DNA from: an uncultured Woeseiaceae bacterium | GTDB lineage: Bacteria > Pseudomonadota > Gammaproteobacteria > Steroidobacterales > Woeseiaceae | Direction: 5' to 3' | Assembly (NCBI GenBank): GCA_945787435.1 | Contig: CALZHX010000359.1 | Coordinates: 1-20,320, forward strand | Length of the DNA stretch: 20,320 bases | Shown: positions 8,469-15,922 of the stretch, in pieces | Layout: every line of letters starts with the position of its first letter | Numbering within the stretch: position 1 is the first letter of the stretch | Program-made: the position numbers and the translations under genes | The notes under the pieces: model-generated | Databases searched by the model: none | The model's input: only the letters and a program-made list of their open reading frames with translations | Told to the model about the DNA's origin: nothing

Positions 8469-9086
8469 CTACTTGCCAAAATTCTCATCGAGAAACGCCC
8501 GAAACAGCGAGGCCCAGTGCTGCGCCGCGTCCTCGACACTGGACCAGTCTGTCTGAGTACCGTCTGCCGTGGCAATAGTCGGTGTTTTGGCGCTGTCCGC
8601 TGCGCGCGCCAGAACAGCTTCTGAAACAGAATCACGCATTTCCATCATGAACAGAATTTTGCCAGGTGCTGCCATGTCTCTGAGTTCTGATCGAACACTC
8701 ATCACGCTCTCACGGCCTGCATTGCGGAAATCGATGAGTGTTGCCTGCACGGTCATCGCGCCTGGCCCTGGTTCCGTGACAATGACGTACTCGCTGAGTT
8801 CGCCAAAGAAAGCGTTGCGGAAAATATCGCGAATTTTCTGCACGTCTTCGGGCGGTGTTTGCGTGCCGTCGGGAAAGAATATGCCCATGTCGACGGCGTG
8901 AAGCCGGTTGTATCGGGAGAAATCTGCATTGGTCGCGATCTGGGACGACTCCACTGTCGAACTCGTGTTGACCTGAAAACTTTGTGTCTCGACCGTAGTG
9001 CAGGCAGACAGCGTCATGGCGATTAGCGCAGACACGCACAGTACGGCCGCGCTGCGCTTGCAAGATGAACTTTCCGACGTCGACAT
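8469..9086 (-). CDS. DUF3313-like lipoprotein
   Basis: A 205-residue predicted lipoprotein. The signal peptide has a long n-region (about 11 residues with Lys-Arg) and lipobox LSAC (Cys29). The mature part includes ADFSRYNRLHAVDMGIFFPD, a helix rich in FRNAFFGELSEY, a strand YVIVTEPGPGAMTVQATLID and an ARAADSA-type segment after MMEMRDS, ending WASLFRAFLDENFG. This order matches my memory of DUF3313 proteins, small lipoproteins of unknown function found in proteobacteria; a profile search would settle it. I chose ATG 9086 rather than the adjacent TTG at 9089 because AAGGA lies 9 nt upstream of the ATG. It is the first gene of the minus-strand series and faces ppk2 across 234 nt, so its promoter should lie in that gap. 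Confidence 0.8.
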   Translation of the reverse strand: MSTSESSSCKRSAAVLCVSALIAMTLSACTTVETQSFQVNTSSTVESSQIATNADFSRYNRLHAVDMGIFFPDGTQTPPEDVQKIRDIFRNAFFGELSEYVIVTEPGPGAMTVQATLIDFRNAGRESVMSVRSELRDMAAPGKILFMMEMRDSVSEAVLARAADSAKTPTIATADGTQTDWSSVEDAAQHWASLFRAFLDENFGK

Positions 9087-9320
9087 CAAACCAGGTCCTT
9101 TGTTCCAATGAAATCAATGAACGGCCAACAGGTTTGGCAGTCTACCGCAACATTGGCTCCCGTTTCGATTCTACCGGTTGGGAAAAAAGTCGGATACTGA
9201 GGTGGACGCGCAATTGGCGCTTGTCGTACCGTTACCAAAATAGGCGTTATTGCGTATTTCATGCGCTCTCACCAACGCGGATAATACCAAAGACTATTCG
9301 GTTATGATTAAGGGGTTATT
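9087..9320. other. Divergent intergenic region between the lipoprotein gene and ppk2
   Basis: A 234-nt non-coding gap must hold promoters in both directions. I see -10-like hexamers on the plus strand (GATAAT at 9280-9285 and TATGAT at 9303-9308), neither with a convincing -35. On the minus strand there is a TAGAAT-like hexamer near 9169-9174. No hairpin with a U-run and no clear operator palindrome was found. Confidence 0.4.
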
Positions 9321-10259
9321 ATGAGTGATGGACCAGCAAGCGTCGGCGGTAAGTCGCCATTGCGACCCGTGGACGTGAGCCCTCAAAAAAGCAAGCCAGC
9401 AGCAGAGTCTGCAGCTCACCTGCTTGGCGAAATGCGCCACAGCCCGGAGATGATCAAGGAGCTTTTCCGCACGGGCAAATACCCCTACAAGAACAAGATT
9501 CGTAAGCCCGTCTACGAGAAGCAAAAGGCCGATCTGCAGGTCGAGCTTCTCAAGGTTCAGAACTGGGTCAAGCAGACCGGTCAGAAGATCATCGTCATCT
9601 GCGAAGGTCGCGATGCGGCCGGCAAGGGTGGCACGATCAAGCGTTTTATGGAGCACCTCAATCCGCGCGCCGCGAGAGTCGTCGCACTGGAGAAGCCCAC
9701 TGAACACGAACTTGGACAATGGTACTTCCAACGCTACATCAAGCACTTGCCCACCGAGGGCGAAATGGTGTTCTTTGATCGCTCCTGGTACAACCGGGCC
9801 GGTGTTGAACGCGTAATGGGTTTTTGCAGCTCCCTCCAGTACCTGGAATTCATGCGCCAGGTTCCCGACCTTGAACGCATGCTGGTGCGATCCGGTATCC
9901 AGCTGTTCAAGTACTGGTTTTCGGTGACACACGAAGAGCAGATGCGTCGTTTTGCGTCGCGTCAGGGTGACCCTCTTAAACAATGGAAGCTGAGTCCTAT
10001 TGATGAACAGTCGCGGGACAAGTGGGACGAATATACCGAGGCGAAAGAGGCGATGTTCTTCTACACGGACACTGGCGATGCGCCATGGAACGTCATTAAG
10101 TCGGACGACAAGAAGCGGGCGCGACTAAATTGCATGCAGCATTTCCTGTCGCAACTCGCTTATCCGGATAAAGATCAGCATGTTGTGCATGGTCCCGATC
10201 CACTGATCGTCGGCACGCCCTCATTGGTTATTGAAAAAGACCGGCATCTCTGGGGATAA
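9321..10259 (+). CDS. ppk2: Polyphosphate kinase 2 (PPK2 family)
   Basis: A 312-residue cytoplasmic kinase that transfers phosphate between inorganic polyphosphate and nucleoside diphosphates. Single-domain PPK2 enzymes of this length usually favour NDP to NTP synthesis from polyphosphate, but class is not proven here. The first ~50 residues are a poorly ordered extension. The core then shows YPYKNKIRKPVYE, the Walker A-like EGRDAAGKGGTI (residues 95-106), the Walker B motif FFDRSWYNRAGVE (151-163) and a lid region with basic residues around EEQMRRFASR. The start at 9321 has an AAGGGG Shine-Dalgarno (9310-9315) 5 nt upstream. It is monocistronic as far as protein genes go. Its last codons overlap the promoter of the SRP RNA gene immediately downstream, and the -10 hexamer includes its stop codon. 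Confidence 0.95.
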   Translation: MSDGPASVGGKSPLRPVDVSPQKSKPAAESAAHLLGEMRHSPEMIKELFRTGKYPYKNKIRKPVYEKQKADLQVELLKVQNWVKQTGQKIIVICEGRDAAGKGGTIKRFMEHLNPRAARVVALEKPTEHELGQWYFQRYIKHLPTEGEMVFFDRSWYNRAGVERVMGFCSSLQYLEFMRQVPDLERMLVRSGIQLFKYWFSVTHEEQMRRFASRQGDPLKQWKLSPIDEQSRDKWDEYTEAKEAMFFYTDTGDAPWNVIKSDDKKRARLNCMQHFLSQLAYPDKDQHVVHGPDPLIVGTPSLVIEKDRHLWG

Positions 10260-10260
10260 T
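10231..10260 (+). promoter_or_regulatory. Sigma70-type promoter of the SRP RNA gene, inside the 3' end of ppk2
   Basis: TTGAAA at 10231-10236 and GATAAT at 10255-10260 are separated by 18 nt. The expected start, 7-8 nt after the -10, falls at 10267-10268. That is exactly the first base of the terminal helix inferred independently from the RNA fold. The -10 hexamer contains the ppk2 stop codon (10257-10259). Confidence 0.72.
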
Positions 10261-10267
10261 CGCCGCC

Positions 10268-10373
<106 letters not shown>

Positions 10374-10401
10374 ACTAACTCCGCTTGCTCCTTGCCTCCC
10401 T

Positions 10402-10410
10402 TGCTATACA
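10402..10410 (+). promoter_or_regulatory. Extended -10 promoter element before dnaX
   Basis: TGC-TATACA forms an extended -10 (TGN plus TATAAT-like hexamer, 10405-10410). Only 10 nt separate the hexamer from the dnaX ATG at 10421, and no Shine-Dalgarno lies in between, so the transcript would have a leader of at most a few bases. The only -35-like match (TTGCTC, 10385-10390) has a short 14-nt spacer. Confidence 0.45.
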
Positions 10411-10420
10411 CTGATCACGT

Positions 10421-12043
10421 ATGAGCTATCTCGTCCTGGCGCGCAAATGGCGGCCGAAAAACTTTGCTGACACCGTTGGTCAGGAGCATGTTTTGCAGGC
10501 CCTGGTCAACGCGCTCGAATCGGGTCGGCTGCATCATGCTTACCTGTTTGCCGGAACGCGCGGTGTCGGCAAGACCACTATCGCCAGGATCCTGGCAAAA
10601 GCGCTGAATTGTGATACGGGCGTCACGGCGGAACCCTGTGGAGAATGTAGCAGCTGCGTTGAGATAGACGAAGGTCGGTTTGTAGACTTGATTGAGGTCG
10701 ATGCCGCGTCCAAGACAAAAGTCGATGACACGCGCGATCTCCTCGACAACGTGCAGTACGCGCCGGCTCGTGGGCGCTACAAGGTGTACCTGATTGACGA
10801 GGTGCATATGCTCTCAAAGAGCTCCTTCAATGCACTACTGAAAACGCTCGAGGAGCCGCCTCCGCACGTAAAATTCCTGCTGGCGACAACAGACCCCCAG
10901 AAACTCCCGGTCACAGTGTTGTCACGTTGCCTGCAGTTCAACCTTACGCGTCTCACTCCGCGCCTGATCCAGGATCGCCTGGCGCATATTTGCGATGCAG
11001 AAAGCATCGAATTCGAGAGTGCGGCCATTGCGATGATTGCCCGTGCCGCAGATGGCAGCCTGCGCGATGCACTGAGTTTGCTGGACCAGGCGATCGCCTA
11101 TTGCGGCGGCAAAGTAGAAGAAAAGCAGGTCGCGACCATGCTTGGAACCATCGATCGCGATCACGTGTCGCGGCTGGTTCGTCTGCTGGCAGCCAATGAT
11201 GCCGCCGGCATCATCGCGGCGATGAAGGACATAGACGAACAATTTCCTGACTACGCCCGGCTGCTCGAGGACCTGGCTCGAGTGCTGCAACAGATTGCGG
11301 TCTACCAGGTTGTCGGAAGCATTGATGCGGACGATGAAATCTCCGACGAGGAGCTAAGCGAACTTGCAGCAACGCTCGGTGCTGCTGATGTGCAGCTGTT
11401 TTATCAGACTGCGTTAATTGGTCGACGCGATCTGCACATGGCTCCGGATCCACGCGGCGGGGCGGAAATGACCTTGCTGCGTATGCTGGCTTTTCGTCCT
11501 GCTGATGCCATCGGCAGTGCTGCTGCTGGTGGTTCCGGTGACGCCTCGAAGCCACAGACAGAACCGGCAAGGGTCGCCGCACCAGTCGCCAAAGTGGTTC
11601 AGGGCAAGCAAACTGCTGCGGATTCGGCCGCGTGGGAGGCACCCAATTGGCAAGAACTCGTGCCTCGACTTGGCCTCAGCGGCGCCGAGCGCTTGCTGGC
11701 GGCCAGCTGCGCACTGCTGCGGCGAGAGAACAACACTGTATTTTTCAGCCTTGATCCCGGTTCTGAGTCGTACCTGACGCGGCAACGCAAAGAGTCCCTG
11801 GCCAATACCCTGTCGGATCATTACGGCGAACCACTGGTCGTGGATATCAGCATCGGCAAAGCCGAGGTCGAGTCGCCCATGCAGGCAGAGTCGCGACAGG
11901 TCGGTGAGCGGTTTGCTGCCGAACGCAAGAAACTCGAAGCCGATCCAAACGTGCAGGCGCTAAAAAGCATGTTTGGCGCCGAGTTGAGTGCCGAATCCAT
12001 AAAGTTAAACAACCCGCCGCAGAGCGACTCGGGTCAGGAGTAG
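10421..12043 (+). CDS. dnaX: DNA polymerase III subunit tau (clamp loader ATPase)
   Basis: A 540-residue AAA+ ATPase of the replicative clamp loader, which opens the beta clamp and links polymerases to the helicase. It shows FADTVGQEHV at the N-terminus, Walker A GTRGVGKT (residues 45-52), the four-cysteine zinc module (C64, C73, C76, C79), Walker B LIDE (124-127), sensor 1 LLATTD and the arginine finger SRC (168-170). The lid and collar domains follow to about residue 365. A Pro/Ala-rich linker then leads to a shorter tau C-terminal region than in E. coli (643 residues). I found no A-AAA-AAG slippery site at the expected place, so a gamma form made by frameshifting is not apparent. ATG 10421 has no Shine-Dalgarno. 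The TAG stop overlaps the Shine-Dalgarno region of ybaB, whose ATG follows 4 nt later. Confidence 0.97.
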   Translation: MSYLVLARKWRPKNFADTVGQEHVLQALVNALESGRLHHAYLFAGTRGVGKTTIARILAKALNCDTGVTAEPCGECSSCVEIDEGRFVDLIEVDAASKTKVDDTRDLLDNVQYAPARGRYKVYLIDEVHMLSKSSFNALLKTLEEPPPHVKFLLATTDPQKLPVTVLSRCLQFNLTRLTPRLIQDRLAHICDAESIEFESAAIAMIARAADGSLRDALSLLDQAIAYCGGKVEEKQVATMLGTIDRDHVSRLVRLLAANDAAGIIAAMKDIDEQFPDYARLLEDLARVLQQIAVYQVVGSIDADDEISDEELSELAATLGAADVQLFYQTALIGRRDLHMAPDPRGGAEMTLLRMLAFRPADAIGSAAAGGSGDASKPQTEPARVAAPVAKVVQGKQTAADSAAWEAPNWQELVPRLGLSGAERLLAASCALLRRENNTVFFSLDPGSESYLTRQRKESLANTLSDHYGEPLVVDISIGKAEVESPMQAESRQVGERFAAERKKLEADPNVQALKSMFGAELSAESIKLNNPPQSDSGQE

Positions 12044-12047
12044 GAAA

Positions 12048-12371
12048 ATGAAGGGTGGTATCGGCCAGCTGATGAAGCAGGCTCAGGAAATGCAGGCCAA
12101 TATGAAGAAGGCGCAAGAGGAAATGGCCTCATTGACAGTGACCGGCGAATCCGGCGCAGGACTCGTGCGTATTACGATGACGTGCCAGCACCAGGTGCAG
12201 GCGCTTGATATCGACGATTCGATAGTCGGTGACGACAAAGAGATGCTCGAAGATCTGATCGTAGCAGCGTTCAATGACGCGCTACGTAAGGTTGAAACAA
12301 CCGTACAAGAGAAGTATGCCGGTATGACGACAGGCCTGGGGCTGCCGCCGGGAATGAAGCTGCCTTTTTAG
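12048..12371 (+). CDS. ybaB: YbaB/EbfC nucleoid-associated DNA-binding protein
   Basis: A 107-residue dimeric DNA-binding protein that helps organise the nucleoid. It starts with the family pattern MKGGIGQLMKQAQEMQANMK, a long charged helix, followed by a three-stranded sheet (TVTGESGAGLVRITMT and VQALDIDDSIV) and a second helix (LEDLIVAAFNDALRKVE). The tail ends with the family's GLGLPPGMKLPF, so the length is normal. A GGAG/AGGAAA Shine-Dalgarno region overlaps the end of dnaX, 4 nt before the ATG. recR begins 5 nt after its stop. The dnaX-ybaB-recR order is a long-conserved bacterial block linking clamp-loader and recombinational-repair genes. Confidence 0.96.
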   Translation: MKGGIGQLMKQAQEMQANMKKAQEEMASLTVTGESGAGLVRITMTCQHQVQALDIDDSIVGDDKEMLEDLIVAAFNDALRKVETTVQEKYAGMTTGLGLPPGMKLPF

Positions 12372-12376
12372 CAAGC

Positions 12377-12976
12377 ATGTCCTACTCACCGCTCCTCGTA
12401 CGAATGATCGATGCCCTGCGATGCATGCCGGGTGTAGGTCGCAAGTCAGCGCAGCGCATTGCATTTCATCTTCTGGAGCGCGATCGCGAAGGCGCTGCCG
12501 GCCTTGCCACTGCGCTCGAGGACGCGGTCAACGGAATCGGCCATTGCAGCCGTTGCCGTATGTTCACCGAGCACGAGCTGTGCTCCATCTGTTCTGCCAG
12601 CGGGCGCGACGAATCGCAACTTTGTATTGTCGAGTCACCTGCCGACGTCATGGCTGTCGAAGACGCAACTGGCTATCGCGGCCTCTATTTCGTCCTGATG
12701 GGTCACTTGTCACCGCTCGACGGAATCGGTCCGGAAGAACTCGGCCTCGGTATTCTCGAGGAACGTTTGGCAGAAGGCGCTGCCAGAGAGATGATCATCG
12801 CGACCAACCCGACTGTGGAGGGTGACGCGACGGCTCACTACCTCGCTGATCTGGCGGGGCGACACGAAGTGCAGGCGTCACGCATCGCACACGGTGTGCC
12901 GCTGGGCGGGGAACTCGAATACGTCGACGGTGGCACGCTCTCACACGCGTTTTACGGTCGGCGTGTCGTTGACTAG
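12377..12976 (+). CDS. recR: Recombination mediator protein RecR
   Basis: A 199-residue protein that, with RecO (and RecF), loads RecA onto SSB-coated gaps. Visible parts are the N-terminal helix-hairpin-helix CMPGVGRKSAQRIAFHLLE, the zinc finger (C57, C60, C69, C72: CSRCRMFTEHELCSIC), a Toprim domain from QLCIVESPADVMAVE (catalytic-type Glu86) to about residue 175, and the C-terminal Walker-like region ending GGTLSHAFYGRR. Length is typical (~200). It starts 5 nt after the ybaB stop with no Shine-Dalgarno of its own, which suggests translational coupling. A HIT-family gene follows 9 nt after its stop. Confidence 0.97.
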   Translation: MSYSPLLVRMIDALRCMPGVGRKSAQRIAFHLLERDREGAAGLATALEDAVNGIGHCSRCRMFTEHELCSICSASGRDESQLCIVESPADVMAVEDATGYRGLYFVLMGHLSPLDGIGPEELGLGILEERLAEGAAREMIIATNPTVEGDATAHYLADLAGRHEVQASRIAHGVPLGGELEYVDGGTLSHAFYGRRVVD

Positions 12977-12985
12977 GAGCTAATC

Positions 12986-13336
12986 ATGAGTGAGCACGAT
13001 TGCCTGTTTTGCAAGATACTCAATGGCGAGATCCCTGCGGATATCGTCTATGAGTCGGATTCGGCCATTGCATTCCGGGATATCAATGCGCAGGCACCCA
13101 CGCACGTCCTGATTATTCCGCGCAAACATATTGCGACGATCAATGATCTTGACGACGAAGACCAGGAAGTTGTCGGAAGCCTGTATCTCGCGGCGAAGGA
13201 CATTGCGCGTGCAGAAGGTATATCCGACGAGGGTTATCGGGCGGTAATGAACTGCAACGAAGGCGCCGGGCAATCGGTCTTTCACATACACCTGCATGTA
13301 CTCGGGGGCAGGGCACTCAGTTGGCCTCCAGGCTAG
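12986..13336 (+). CDS. hinT: HIT-family purine nucleoside phosphoramidase (HinT-like)
   Basis: A 116-residue cytoplasmic nucleotide hydrolase of the histidine triad superfamily; HinT enzymes cleave AMP-linked phosphoramidates. The C-terminal triad HIHLHVLGG (H100, H102, H104) is intact. The N-terminal DCLFCKI (C6, C9) and H49 could complete the zinc site seen in many HIT proteins. The sequence APTHVLIIPRKHIATINDL is typical of the branch. A Shine-Dalgarno AGGAG lies 6 nt before ATG 12986, overlapping the recR stop, so it belongs to the same transcription unit. It meets rsgA tail to tail, sharing four bases (CTAG) that encode the end of both stop codons. Confidence 0.93.
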   Translation: MSEHDCLFCKILNGEIPADIVYESDSAIAFRDINAQAPTHVLIIPRKHIATINDLDDEDQEVVGSLYLAAKDIARAEGISDEGYRAVMNCNEGAGQSVFHIHLHVLGGRALSWPPG

Positions 13337-14232
13337 GTCCTCTGGTCCAGTTTTTCGGTTAGAAACAGCAGGCGTCGGTACGATTCATAGCGCCGTGCGC
13401 TGATGATGTCATTTTCAACAGCGGACTTGACCGCGCATCCGGGCTCACGAAGGTGGCGGCAATTGGCGAAACGGCAGTCATGGCCTGCCTTCTCGATTTC
13501 ACGAAAACCCAACACGACTGCGGGCATCGAGTCGAGCACGGGTGCATAGTCGCGCACGCCCGGCGAGTCAATGATCCGGCCTCCCTGCGGCAGGTCCAGC
13601 ATCATTGAATTGACCGTCGTGTGTTTACCTTCGCCCGTTTTGTTCGAAATTTCTTTAGTGCGTTGCGTCCGCCCGCCCATGAGTACATTGATGATGCTCG
13701 ACTTGCCGACACCAGACTGGCCGACGATGATAGCTGTTTGATCCCGGATCATCTGTAACAACTCTTCAATACCAGATTCTGTTTCCGCGCTGCAACGGAG
13801 TACCGGGTAGCCGGCATGTGCGTAGTCGCCGAGGGCTTGCCTGGTTGCCGCGTCACCCGTCGCGAGATCCGTCTTATTGAATACCACAACCGCATCCACC
13901 CACATATTTTCGGCTGCAGCGAGATATCGGTCCAGGATGAACCAGTCAGGTTCGGGCGCCACGGCAGCGACGACAATCAGGAGATCAACATTGGCGGCCA
14001 ATACTTCCACCTGGCCACGCATGTTCGGGCGTGCGAGCGCGTTTTCGCGGTCACAAATCGCGGTGATCAGCCAGTCGTCTTCATTCTCGATAGGCTCAGC
14101 TGCTACATAGTCACCGCAGACCGGCTTCAGTTTCTTGCCCTTGATTCTCGCTTCGACTTCCGAGTTTTCTGCCAGTCGCAGCCGCATACGTCGACTGTAG
14201 GTGGCAATAACCTGGGCCTGTGTGGATTGCAT
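13333..14232 (-). CDS. rsgA: Small-subunit ribosome biogenesis GTPase RsgA
   Basis: A 299-residue circularly permuted GTPase that checks late 30S subunit assembly. An OB-fold lies at the N-terminus (VIATYSRRMRLRL to about 60). The permuted G domain shows G4 NKTD (119-122) before G1 GQSGVGKS (171-178), then the switch region TGEGKHTT and G3 DSPG (222-225). The zinc motif C253, C258, H260, C266 (HDCRFANCRHLREPGC) closes the protein. The frame is open far upstream to 14646, but that part lies antisense to orn; ATG 14232 gives the usual length. No Shine-Dalgarno precedes it. A TGG-CATACT element ends 6 nt upstream, compatible with a leaderless mRNA. It is divergent from orn (76 nt between starts), a common gammaproteobacterial arrangement. 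Confidence 0.95.
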   Translation of the reverse strand: MQSTQAQVIATYSRRMRLRLAENSEVEARIKGKKLKPVCGDYVAAEPIENEDDWLITAICDRENALARPNMRGQVEVLAANVDLLIVVAAVAPEPDWFILDRYLAAAENMWVDAVVVFNKTDLATGDAATRQALGDYAHAGYPVLRCSAETESGIEELLQMIRDQTAIIVGQSGVGKSSIINVLMGGRTQRTKEISNKTGEGKHTTVNSMMLDLPQGGRIIDSPGVRDYAPVLDSMPAVVLGFREIEKAGHDCRFANCRHLREPGCAVKSAVENDIISARRYESYRRLLFLTEKLDQRT

Positions 14233-14238
14233 GCGGGC

Positions 14239-14247
14239 AGTATGCCA
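14239..14247 (-). promoter_or_regulatory. Extended -10-like element directly before rsgA
   Basis: On the minus strand TGG-CATACT lies 6 nt before the rsgA ATG (14232), with no Shine-Dalgarno between. If used, transcription would start at or next to the ATG. The match to TATAAT is partial and no clear -35 is seen. Confidence 0.35.
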
Positions 14248-14308
14248 GAAGCCTTGGTCACTCAGGACAGGTAAACTAGCGCCTGGAGCGACGAATGAAG
14301 GGGATCGA

Positions 14309-14899
14309 ATGAAACAAGCGCAAGGCGACAATGACCGTGCCGGTAACCTGATCTGGATTGATCTGGAGATGACGGGCCTCAACACCGAGTCCGATACCAT
14401 TATCGAAATCGCGACCATCGTTACAGACAGGCATCTGAACGAACTGGCCGAAGGTCCGGAACTTGCGATTGGCCAGCCCGAAGCGGTCATGGACGGGATG
14501 GATGAATGGAACACGCGCCAACACGGCGAATCGGGCCTGACCAAAAGAGTGCTTGGCAGCGACGTGACACTGCGCCAGGCGGAGCTCGCGACACTGGAGT
14601 TTCTGTCCACCTGGGTCGATGCTGGTGTGTCCCCGATGGCCGGCAACAGTATTTGCCAGGATCGACGCTTTCTGGCGAGGGAAATGCCAGAGCTGGAGCG
14701 GTACTTTCACTATCGCAATCTCGATGTGAGTACATTGAAGATCCTCGCACAGCAATGGGCGCCTGCAGTTGCGGCCGGTTTCAACAAGGAATCCGGGCAC
14801 CGGGCGCTTTCTGATATTCGCGATTCGATTGCCGAGCTACAGTGGTATCGTTCCCGGCTGCTGAATCAGGACATGCTGAATTCGTCGCCAGTGAGATGA
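14309..14899 (+). CDS. orn: Oligoribonuclease, DEDDh 3'-5' exonuclease
   Basis: A 196-residue exonuclease that degrades 2-5 nt RNAs, including pGpG from cyclic-di-GMP breakdown, to mononucleotides. All catalytic residues are visible: D18 and E20 in LIWIDLEMTGL, D118 in NSICQDRRFL, H164 and D169 in GHRALSDIRDS. Length is slightly above the ~180 typical of the family because of a short N-terminal extension. The frame is open back to 14201, but ATG 14309 has an AAGGGG Shine-Dalgarno 5 nt upstream (14298-14303), and the longer form would overlap rsgA. Its TGA is part of an ATGA that starts the next gene, so the DUF938 gene is translationally coupled to it. Confidence 0.96.
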   Translation: MKQAQGDNDRAGNLIWIDLEMTGLNTESDTIIEIATIVTDRHLNELAEGPELAIGQPEAVMDGMDEWNTRQHGESGLTKRVLGSDVTLRQAELATLEFLSTWVDAGVSPMAGNSICQDRRFLAREMPELERYFHYRNLDVSTLKILAQQWAPAVAAGFNKESGHRALSDIRDSIAELQWYRSRLLNQDMLNSSPVR

Positions 14900-15507
14900 T
14901 AGAGAAGCCGTACGCCGAAGCCACTGCTCGCAACAGCGAGGCAATTCTTGGCGCCATTCGCGTGGAATTTCGTGACCTCGAGTCGATTCTCGAAATCGGC
15001 TCGGGCACGGGACAGCATGCAGTGTTCTTCTGTCAGGCACTGGATCATCTCGTCTGGCAGACCAGCGACGTGCCTGGCAATCATGGTGGTATCGGGGCGT
15101 GGCTCGCCGATGCGTCATTGCCCAACGTGCTCGAACCACTGGCGCTCAACGTACTCGACGCTGGGCTGCCCCAGAAGCGCTACGACGGCGTCTATGCAGC
15201 TAACACAGCTCACATCATGAGCCCTGAGGCCGTGGAAAAGATGTTCACTATCGTTGCGGAAGTTTTGCGGGACGGTGGGGTTTTTGTCTTGTACGGTCCC
15301 TTTCGACAGGGTGGGCGATTCAATACGTCGAGCAATGCAGATTTTCATCATTCCTTGCGGCAGCGTGATCCTGCTATGGGCATTCGTCATATTGAGGAAC
15401 TTGACAGTTTTGCTCAACGTGGTGGCATGCGTCGAGTTCGTTTGTACGCAATGCCGGCGAACAACAACCTTGCCGTGTGGGTGAAAGACGGAGGTGTCGC
15501 GACATGA
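14896..15507 (+). CDS. DUF938 family SAM-dependent methyltransferase-like protein
   Basis: A 203-residue Rossmann-fold protein. Motif I is ILEIGSGTGQHAVFF (residues 31-45), followed by the acidic loop region and WQTSDVPGNHGGI, which is typical of DUF938. AANTAHIMSPEAVEKMF matches the conserved segment after the post-II strand, and VFVLYGPFRQGGRFNTSSNA is another family hallmark. The reaction and substrate are not established for this family; a methyltransferase role is inferred from the fold. The start ATG 14896 overlaps the orn stop as ATGA; a possible earlier start at 14842 would overlap orn further and lacks the family beginning (EKPYAEATARN). It is followed by the GFA-type gene, again by an ATGA overlap. 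Confidence 0.88.
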   Translation: MIEKPYAEATARNSEAILGAIRVEFRDLESILEIGSGTGQHAVFFCQALDHLVWQTSDVPGNHGGIGAWLADASLPNVLEPLALNVLDAGLPQKRYDGVYAANTAHIMSPEAVEKMFTIVAEVLRDGGVFVLYGPFRQGGRFNTSSNADFHHSLRQRDPAMGIRHIEELDSFAQRGGMRRVRLYAMPANNNLAVWVKDGGVAT

Positions 15508-15887
15508 CCATTCACAAGGGCGGTTGCCATTGTGGCAAGGTGCGTTTCGAAGTGACGGCACCTGCGGACATCGAAGTCACCCGATGTAATTGCAGCATCT
15601 GCCGCATGACGGGATACCTCCACCTGATTGCTGCGGCAGGCGATTTTCGCCTCGTAAGCGGCAAGGACGATATTGAGACCTACACATTCAATACGGGCGC
15701 CGCGCAGCACTATTTTTGCAGGCACTGCGGTATCAAGTCATTCTACGTCCCGCGGTCTCATCCTGACGGTTTCAGCATCAATGCAAACTGCCTCGATACG
15801 GATACCATAGTGTCGCGCACTGTGACAGAATTCGATGGTGCGAGATGGGAAGAGAATATCCATCAGCTGTCGCCGTTAAGCGACTGA
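15504..15887 (+). CDS. GFA-family (CENP-V/GFA fold) zinc-binding protein
   Basis: A 127-residue protein of the GFA (glutathione-dependent formaldehyde-activating, CENP-V) family. The zinc ligands are complete: C8 and C10 in GGCHCGKVRF, C28, C30 and C33 in RCNCSICRMTG, and C72 and C75 in FCRHCGIKSFY. The family's founding member was proposed to catalyse glutathione-formaldehyde adduct formation, but most members have no proven function. The start ATG 15504 overlaps the previous stop (ATGA), so it should be expressed from the orn promoter. No terminator hairpin follows before the next gene. Confidence 0.9.
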   Translation: MTIHKGGCHCGKVRFEVTAPADIEVTRCNCSICRMTGYLHLIAAAGDFRLVSGKDDIETYTFNTGAAQHYFCRHCGIKSFYVPRSHPDGFSINANCLDTDTIVSRTVTEFDGARWEENIHQLSPLSD

Positions 15888-15909
15888 TTTAAAAAATTAT
15901 TTCCTCTGT

Positions 15910-15915
15910 TAGACT
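15910..15915 (+). promoter_or_regulatory. -10-like hexamer before the YgiM-like gene
   Basis: TAGACT (4 of 6 matches to TATAAT) ends 7 nt before ATG 15923, behind an A/T-rich stretch at 15888-15903. No Shine-Dalgarno separates it from the ATG. No clear -35 is present, so this is a weak call that fits the leaderless pattern at other genes here. Confidence 0.3.
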
Positions 15916-15922
15916 AACGACT

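Noticed and set aside
9087..9320. Clear promoter or operator calls in the lipoprotein/ppk2 gap
   Set aside because: Only isolated -10-like hexamers were found, without credible -35 partners or a repeated palindrome; recorded as an intergenic region only.
9294..9983. 229-codon minus-strand frame opposite ppk2
   Set aside because: It mirrors the ppk2 coding frame, has no recognisable domain, and its start context has no Shine-Dalgarno; ppk2 motifs are intact on the other strand.
10374..10420. Intrinsic terminator after the SRP RNA
   Set aside because: No GC-rich hairpin followed by a T-run exists between the RNA end and dnaX.
11958..11970. A-run (CTAAAAAGC) in dnaX as a programmed frameshift site
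   Set aside because: It does not fit the X-XXY-YYZ slippery pattern in frame and lies too close to the C-terminus to give a gamma-like product.
13333..14646. 437-codon version of the rsgA frame
   Set aside because: The extra N-terminal part lies antisense to orn, shows no OB-fold pattern, and RsgA begins normally at ATG 14232.
14276..14800. 174-codon minus-strand frame opposite orn
   Set aside because: It is a shadow of orn, whose catalytic residues are all in place on the plus strand.
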